A DNA stretch of 38,973 nucleotides from a cf. Phormidesmis sp. LEGE 11477 (lineage in GTDB: Bacteria > Cyanobacteriota > Cyanobacteriia > Phormidesmidales > Phormidesmidaceae): assembly GCF_015207105.1 (NCBI RefSeq), contig NZ_JADEXO010000052.1, forward strand, positions 1 through 38,973. Reading direction: 5' to 3'. Below, one piece after another: positions 35,701-38,973 of the stretch; the first letter of the stretch is position 1, and every line of letters begins with the position of its first letter. Below the pieces are notes generated by a model. It was not told the origin of the DNA and did no database searches. It saw only the letters and a program-made list of their open reading frames with translations. Position numbers and translations under genes: made by a program.

Positions 35701-36168
35701 TGCCACGGTTCAGCAGATCTTGATTCTCCTCTCAATAGCGGTTTGCTGATGGCTAACAACGAAATTCTGAGCTTACGAGACTTACTCGATCTAAAGCTTC
35801 AGAATCTACGCCTTGCCATCCTCTCCGCCTGTGAGACTGGGATTCCTGGCACTAAGCTTCCCGATGAAGTAATCAGCCTGCCGACGGGACTGCTACAGGC
35901 GGGAGCAGCAGGTGTGGTCTCGTCTCTATGGTCAGTAGCTGACCATAGCACTATGCTGCTGCTCAGCCGATTCTATGACCTGTGGCGCACTGAAGACCTT
36001 GAGCCACCTGAAGCCCTCCGTCAAGCTCAGATTTGGCTGCGAGATAGCAACGATACAGCTCTTACTACTTATCTTCGGGACATCGGCTTCGAGTCAGAGG
36101 AGGAAGATAGCCAGTGCTCTTTTGCTCATCCCTTCCATTGGGCCGCCTTTACTTACGTGGGTGTCTAA
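32764..36168 (+). CDS. TPR-CHAT caspase-like protease
   Basis: A 1134-residue protein. The first 145 residues are helical. Residues 147 to about 585 hold tandem TPR-type units of exactly 46 residues, each running from RAENIE-AI-A-RQ-L through PVEWA-SMMNLA-AY. Residues 590-770 are a helical bridge. Residues about 780-1134 form a CHAT peptidase with His977 and His981 in VVHFSCHG and Cys1023 in ILSACETG, so the catalytic dyad looks intact, and it ends with HPFHWAAFTYVGV as usual. TPR-CHAT proteins act as proteases switched by a partner bound to the TPR part; the Csx29 subunit of type III-E CRISPR is one example. No such partner lies next to it, so the trigger is unknown. No signal peptide was seen. 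Confidence 0.9.
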   Translation: MNEQRIQAYLELVHVLLNCPSDQEPNILQQHQDLLDEGLVIVMAQVAEKVRQQGENNSADWLVQMAGRLDGSIGAEKTGSVELLTSGSWQAILHAISQMNEPQDMERRIVLCQKALQMLPRQDDEYLWAVFKAELGTSLFQSLQGNRAENIERAIAAHRQALEVMTRETMPTQWAMLMMNLANAYYARIKGNRAENIERAITAHRQALEVMTEETMPTQWATLMMNLATAYRNRVKGNRAENIEKAIAAYRQSLQVRNKETRPVEWAQSMMNLATAYYSRIKGNRTENIEEAIAAYQQSLQVITREAMPFLWSMTMTNLAGAYYSRIKGNRTENIEEAITAYRQSLQIATREDMPVEWAQSMMNLAVAYHFRIRGDRAENIEEAITAHRQSLQVRTREDMPVEWALSMMNLSIAYYSRIRGDRAKNIEEAIAACKRSLQVRTREDMPVGWAQSMMNLGIAYSSRIRGDRTENIEKAIAAYRQALEVMTRLDMPVEWALSTSNLAVAYGYLECDERAENIEKSIAACRQSLEVRTREDMPVEWAQSMMNLGIAYNSRIQGNRAENIEEAIHCYSQSLEIFTPETHPNDCRITSQLLANLYANGKYWGKAQIHYETALSAAEVLYQAAISKGSQEAELSETNDLYRRAACTYAKVGSLTTAVATIEQGRARGLSETLLRNQADLEDIRQLKPRLVERYQAAANAINQLESNERSMNTDSESPKYSQDDFRRQAMQSRQALKDCLADIRQIPGYEKFLALPTFEDITATVQPDHPLVYILSTPNGSLALILTTEGVSDLWPDNLTESKLRDLLEDGWFSAYRESQSNRKGWFETIDDVTHQLWNEMMAPLISYLQQQNLSKAILIPTGYLSYLPFHAAWTPDTSKPSGRRYACDDIQFTYAPNALSLGAARSVANQTPASTLLAVNEPQPVNAGNLPSAGSEAEKAISTFPGEENRKLLQRENATRTAVLEQLPHKNVVHFSCHGSADLDSPLNSGLLMANNEILSLRDLLDLKLQNLRLAILSACETGIPGTKLPDEVISLPTGLLQAGAAGVVSSLWSVADHSTMLLLSRFYDLWRTEDLEPPEALRQAQIWLRDSNDTALTTYLRDIGFESEEEDSQCSFAHPFHWAAFTYVGV
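33202..34518 (+). repeat. Nine tandem 138-bp TPR-coding repeats plus a partial tenth
   Basis: Units begin with the codons for R-(A/T)-(E/K)-N-I-E at 33202, 33340 and so on every 138 bp to 34444. Every unit is exactly 46 codons. Units 1-2 and units 5-7 with 9 are very similar at DNA level, which suggests recent internal duplication or gene conversion. Confidence 0.88.
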
Positions 36169-36320
36169 CTCATTGCATTCTCACTACATTATCCACTGCT
36201 GCTACCTTACCGCTTACTGCACTCTCCTACGCCTGCCGCTTTCCTGTAAGCTTCGTCCTTGGTGCCATCACTATCAACCTCATTCACTGAAGTCAACCTG
36301 TAACTAGAACCGCTAGACCT
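36169..36320. other. Intergenic gap before xisH
   Basis: This 152-bp gap between the TPR-CHAT stop and xisH contains no clear gene, hairpin or promoter by eye. Confidence 0.4.
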
Positions 36321-36737
36321 ATGCCTGCAAAGGATATGTACCACAACCAAGTAAGATCGGCTCTAGTCAAAGACGGATGGACGATTACGCACGACCCGCT
36401 ACTGATTAGGCTGACCAAGAAGAAGCTATATGTTGACCTAGGTGCAGAACGGATTATCGCCGCAGAGCGAGGCACCGAAAAGATTGCAGTTGAGATTAAG
36501 AGTTTTACACGCCCTTCTGATATCAAAGATCTCGAAGAAGCTTTGGGGCAGTGCGTCTTGTATTCTCGACTATTGTCTCGCTATGATCCAGACAGAAGAG
36601 TATATTTAGCAGTTACTGAAGGTGTCTATACTTCAGTTTTTGAAGAGGAGGCTGGTCAGATACTGATTGAAGACGGCTTGCTTAATGTAGTTACTTTTGA
36701 TGCCGATCAGGAGGAATTAGTGCGATGGGTCCCATGA
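36321..36737 (+). CDS. xisH: XisH, PD-(D/E)XK-like protein
   Basis: A 138-residue protein starting MPAKDMYHNQVRSALVKDGW, which is the XisH signature. XisH is known from the Anabaena fdxN element, where it takes part in developmental excision. The fold is of the restriction-endonuclease-like type, and the expected acidic and E-x-K residues are here: Asp39 in YVDLGAE and Glu58-x-Lys60 in AVEIKSF. The stop overlaps the xisI start by ATGA. No XisF recombinase or fdxN-like element is in the window. In many cyanobacteria xisHI occurs in multiple copies away from any excision element, so the role here is unknown. Confidence 0.9.
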   Translation: MPAKDMYHNQVRSALVKDGWTITHDPLLIRLTKKKLYVDLGAERIIAAERGTEKIAVEIKSFTRPSDIKDLEEALGQCVLYSRLLSRYDPDRRVYLAVTEGVYTSVFEEEAGQILIEDGLLNVVTFDADQEELVRWVP

Positions 36738-37063
36738 ATTCTGACTACCGAGAGATTATTAAAAAACTGCTGCGGGAGTACGTAGACTTCTTGAGCCAAG
36801 ATGAAACTATTCAGCAGGAGCTTGTTTTTGACCATGAACGCGATCGCTATCTGCTGGTCGAAACGGGTTGGCAAAATGACAAACGCATCTATGGCCCTTT
36901 TCTTCATCTGGATATTAAAGACGGCAAGGTCTGGATTCAGCACGATGGCACAGAGGACGGTATCGCCTACGAGCTAGAAGCAGCTGGTATTCCTAAAGAC
37001 CGAATCGTATTAGGGTACAGGTCGCTTGAACGTCGTAAGCTCACTGAGTATGCTGTTTCTTAG
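36734..37063 (+). CDS. xisI: XisI, partner of XisH
   Basis: A 109-residue protein; I prefer the ATG at 36734 (MNSDYREIIKKLL), because it gives a 4-bp overlap with xisH and the normal XisI N-terminus; an in-frame ATG lies 9 bp upstream. Matches include LVFDHERDRYLLVETGWQ, YGPFLHLDIKDGKVWIQHDG and LGYRSLERRKLTEYAV. The two genes are nearly always together, which implies a complex. No catalytic motif is known for XisI. Confidence 0.9.
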   Translation: MNSDYREIIKKLLREYVDFLSQDETIQQELVFDHERDRYLLVETGWQNDKRIYGPFLHLDIKDGKVWIQHDGTEDGIAYELEAAGIPKDRIVLGYRSLERRKLTEYAVS

Positions 37064-37092
37064 ACCTGCTGTTATGCAAGCTGAAGATACTC

Positions 37093-37410
37093 ATGACTAC
37101 AACGCCGAAACAGCTAGATTCACAACTCATAATCGACAAACTATTAGCTGAGCTAGGCGCACCCTGGTTACCAGTGCATGAGCAGGCGTTGGCAGCCGTG
37201 AAAGCAGGCGATGCGGAAACGTTGCGGTTGCTTTCAGCCACTAACCTAGATGATAGCTTTTGCCGTGCCTGTGGCTATATGGCTTCTATTCCGAAGATGC
37301 CGCCTACTATTGCAATATTGATTGCTGAGAGTGCTCGTGCGATCGCAGATGCTCATAAAGAAAGAGCAACTTATCGGCTCAATGCGGTAGTCTCAGAGAT
37401 GCTGAGCTAG
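37093..37410 (+). CDS. Small protein upstream of a zeta-toxin-like gene, unrecognised
   Basis: A 105-residue predicted soluble, mostly helical protein with no motif that I know; notable is [16 protein letters not shown] in the middle. Its TAG shares one base with the GTG start of the next gene (TAGTG), so the two are translated together. Position suggests it belongs to the zeta-toxin unit, possibly as an antitoxin, but that is inference only. Confidence 0.6.
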   Translation: MTTTPKQLDSQLIIDKLLAELGAPWLPVHEQALAAVKAGDAETLRLLSATNLDDSFCRACGYMASIPKMPPTIAILIAESARAIADAHKERATYRLNAVVSEMLS

Positions 37411-37921
37411 TGATAAACACGGCTCCAAATCCTATTTGCTGGATCATTGCTGGCCCCAACAGTGCAGGAAAGACCACTTTTGCCCTGCAATACTTACCAG
37501 CTGTAGCCAGTTGCCCAAATTTTGTTAACGCCGACTCAATTGCCGCTGGACTATCGCCACTTGCTCCTGAACGCGAGTTGATCGCTGCTAGTCGCCTCTT
37601 CCTCAAAGAAATTGAGAACCGTATTCAGAGCAAACAGAATTTTGCTTTTGAGACAACGCTTTCAGGTCGTAGCTACCTTAAGCTAATCAGGCGATTGCAC
37701 ACAGAGGGATGGCTAATAGAGCTGCTCTACTTAGCACTTCCTAGTGTAGAAACGTCTAAGCTGAGAGTTGCTGAAAGGGTCGCTCATGGGGGACACAGTA
37801 TTCCCATGCGAGATATCGAGCGCCGGTTTCCTCGCAGTCTACGCAACTTGCTAAGAGTAGAAACCGTAACATCATCAGTTCCCAACTATTCGATCAATTA
37901 GTCCAGGAGGCAAAAAGATGA
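37410..37921 (+). pseudogene. Zeta-toxin-family kinase gene, damaged near its 3' end
   Basis: The intact part (GTG 37410, 148 codons to about 37853) has a P-loop [29 protein letters not shown] and [10 protein letters not shown] with [12 protein letters not shown], as in bacterial zeta-like kinases. After RNLL the open frame continues with 15 unfamily-like codons to 37901. The +2 frame instead reads [17 protein letters not shown] and stops with TGA at 37919-37921, overlapping the next ATG as ATGA. This is the expected family end, so roughly 30 codons have been deleted and the frame shifted at about 37854. P-loop and substrate residues remain, but the product is truncated and may be inactive. 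Confidence 0.75.
37905..37910 (+). promoter_or_regulatory. Shine-Dalgarno AGGAGG for the 60-residue gene
   Basis: A perfect AGGAGG lies 7 bases before the ATG at 37918, inside the end of the zeta-like gene. It ensures translation of the small gene even though the upstream gene is damaged. Confidence 0.75.
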
Positions 37922-38100
37922 CGCAGATTTCTCCGCAGGCTCAAAAAACCCTAGAAGCTCTCAGACAAGCAGTAGCTGATACTCTAGAAAGGAAGCGACG
38001 CCTTGGTCACTATGCGGTGCTCTGGAGAGATGGAAAACCAGCACTTATAGGAGATGATGCGCCAGATGCTGAAGAGGAAAATAAGAAGTTACAGCAATGA
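37918..38100 (+). CDS. 60-residue protein linked to zeta-toxin-like gene
   Basis: A small hydrophilic protein: helical charged first half (SPQAQKTLEALRQAVADTLERKR), then YAVLWRDGKPALIGDD and an acidic end. Small proteins of this kind sit beside zeta-like kinase genes in cyanobacteria, so an antitoxin role is plausible but unproven. The strong ribosome site and ATGA overlap with the original end of the zeta gene show it was the next gene of the same operon. Confidence 0.7.
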   Translation: MTQISPQAQKTLEALRQAVADTLERKRRLGHYAVLWRDGKPALIGDDAPDAEEENKKLQQ

Positions 38101-38240
38101 TAGATTTCTCATATTTTTGCTGTGCTTCTACGCCATATTTTTAGTGGGAGAATGCTGCGTAGTATACACACAGTGACTACTGGACCTCTGAGTTGATATC
38201 TTCAAGATACGTTTGGCTTCACTGTTCCATCTGGCAGGGA

Positions 38241-38284
38241 CTATTCGTGTTACTTTTTTCATTACCTGTAAGTAACACGAATAG
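38241..38284. repeat. Hairpin repeat CTATTCGTGTTACTT, copy 2
   Basis: Arms 38241-38255 and 38270-38284 are perfect reverse complements with a 14-nt loop. The arm and the following T run match copy 1 at 8757-8775 exactly, while the loops differ. It lies 140 bp after the 60-residue gene. Confidence 0.85.
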
Positions 38285-38381
38285 TTCATTTACTCACAGC
38301 TTTTAGGAAGGACGACATCAAAATCGGGTAGGGCAACAGAAGCTAGAGCACTGCGATTTGATTGTGATCATCGCAGGTTAC

Positions 38382-38531
38382 ATGAATCATTCGTTGACGC
38401 ACGCGGTGTTTGGGCTGAAGGCATCAGGGGCGCTGTCAGGAGAAGTCGTACTGCTCAATTTCCGTGGTAAGAGCGGCGTTGTGCGGGAGGTGTTGCGATA
38501 CTTTGTGACGAACTTTGAAGATGTAGCGTAG
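38382..38531 (+). CDS. Short unrecognised frame, probably a gene fragment
   Basis: The ATG at 38382 opens 49 codons (MNHSLTHAVFGLKASGALSG, then VVLLNFRGKSGVVREVLRYF). The sense continues upstream without a stop for at least 20 codons (RVGQQKLEHCDLIVIIAGY), and the composition looks like a real soluble protein core, so this may be an internal piece of a larger gene. I do not recognise the family. Confidence 0.35.
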   Translation: MNHSLTHAVFGLKASGALSGEVVLLNFRGKSGVVREVLRYFVTNFEDVA

Positions 38532-38584
38532 GCTATTGATAGCGGTCACTATGGCCGCTATGGTTATGCTTAACGCCTTCAAAT

Positions 38585-38730
38585 TCTGAGGGGGTCTTTT
38601 GAACCTTGAAAACCGCATTATTCCGTTGACCCCCTCAGATGCCTTGCTATATGGTAGTTTCGGACCTTTTTCTAGCACGTTAATTGAGAGCCAGTGTCAA
38701 TAGCAGCTCTTGATTTTGACCCCCTCAGAT
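38585..38730. repeat. Inverted and direct copies of GACCCCCTCAGA
   Basis: TCTGAGGGGGTC (38585-38596) pairs with GACCCCCTCAGA (38628-38639). A third copy is at 38718-38729 as part of a 15-bp direct repeat TTGACCCCCTCAGAT (38626-38640, 38716-38730). Could be ends of a small mobile element or binding sites near a CRISPR leader. Confidence 0.7.
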
Positions 38731-38775
38731 TTGGCTTCTGAAATCCTTGCTACGGCAGGCTTACAAAAGCAGGGG

Positions 38776-38865
38776 GTTCAAATTCCATTACCCCGCAAGG
38801 GGACGGAAACAAAACGTAGCTTCCAGTCGGGGGATTGTACTGTTCCAATTCCATTACCCCGCAAG
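38776..38865 (+). CRISPR. CRISPR remnant: one full repeat, one spacer, one truncated repeat
   Basis: Repeat 1 (38776-38810) begins GTTCAAATTCCATTACCC and ends GCAAGGGGACGGAAAC, a repeat type common in cyanobacteria. A 31-nt spacer follows (38811-38841). Repeat 2 (38842-38865) matches with one change (GTTCC) for 24 bases and then breaks after CCCCGCAAG. The GGAAAC end puts the leader to the left, so this could be the trailer end of an array, where the last repeat is often degenerate. No cas gene is in the window. Confidence 0.75.
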
Positions 38866-38973
38866 CGATTATGTTTGCTGTCAAGGGTGGTTGAGTAATT
38901 TTTCAGAAGAAAGTGAGCTGTTCAAGCTTGCTTTCTTCTCTCTTTTGGTCTGTTGTTGTCAAAAATAAGCAGG

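Larger units (their letters stand above)
38101..38775. other. Region without a firm gene: hairpin repeat, small frame and direct repeats
   Basis: It contains the second copy of the hairpin repeat (38241-38284), a 49-codon frame at 38382-38531, an inverted repeat with a third copy (38585-38730) and the approach to a CRISPR remnant. Mobile-element or CRISPR leader debris would explain the mixture. Confidence 0.4.

Noticed and set aside
38436-38678. 80-codon minus frame near the right edge
   Set aside because: Overlaps a more protein-like plus frame and the inverted repeat; no recognised motifs.

Overview
The window looks like a defence and accessory island from a cyanobacterium, probably a filamentous one. 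Evidence is the repeated HIP1 octamer GCGATCGC, the xisH/xisI pair, a cyanobacterial-type CRISPR repeat, a WYL regulator and typically cyanobacterial CHAT, caspase and DUF4114/RHS architectures. No housekeeping gene, tRNA or rRNA was seen.

Left part (1-8614). The right end of an IS3-family element (1-122) cuts a short gene on the minus strand. Next is a minus-strand operon read from 8614 to 263: caspase with a C-terminal effector-associated domain (EAD), VMAP protein with an N-terminal EAD, MoxR AAA+ ATPase, and a 1461-residue vWA multidomain protein. This is a vWA-MoxR-VMAP ternary conflict system. The caspase looks active. The vWA protein carries gamma-PGA-hydrolase-like, CHAT and formylglycine-synthase-like domains, each of which has lost at least one expected catalytic residue.

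Middle part (8615-19346). A decayed DISARM locus is broken and scattered: drmC with an in-frame TGA, a 5'-truncated and frameshifted drmB end, and, on the other strand about 6 kb away, a drmD helicase fragment split by an IS21-family element and carrying another in-frame TGA. Between the DISARM pieces lie a WYL-domain regulator and, divergent from it, a compact operon of metallo-beta-lactamase-fold protein, E2-E1-JAB triple fusion and four-TM membrane protein. This operon is the best candidate for a little-described defence system. A broken IS5-family transposase follows it and appears to supply the last base of the membrane protein's stop codon.

Right part (19478-38973). A giant 4234-residue RHS/YD-repeat surface or secreted protein runs on the minus strand. 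It has DUF4114 domains, a vWA domain interrupted by PPC-like repeats, cadherin/Ig-like repeats and an RHS core, and ends in a Gly-Asn run instead of a recognisable toxin. It is divergent from a TPR-CHAT protease with nine exact-length 138-bp repeats. Then come xisH-xisI, a small gene cluster around a damaged zeta-toxin gene, a hairpin repeat that also occurs at 8758-8802, and a CRISPR remnant with two repeats.

Overall the island combines one probably functional caspase system, one probably functional ubiquitin-like system, a TPR-CHAT protease, and the wreckage of DISARM, CRISPR and a toxin gene, with several IS elements as agents of rearrangement. All family assignments rest on reading motifs by eye; no database search was run.
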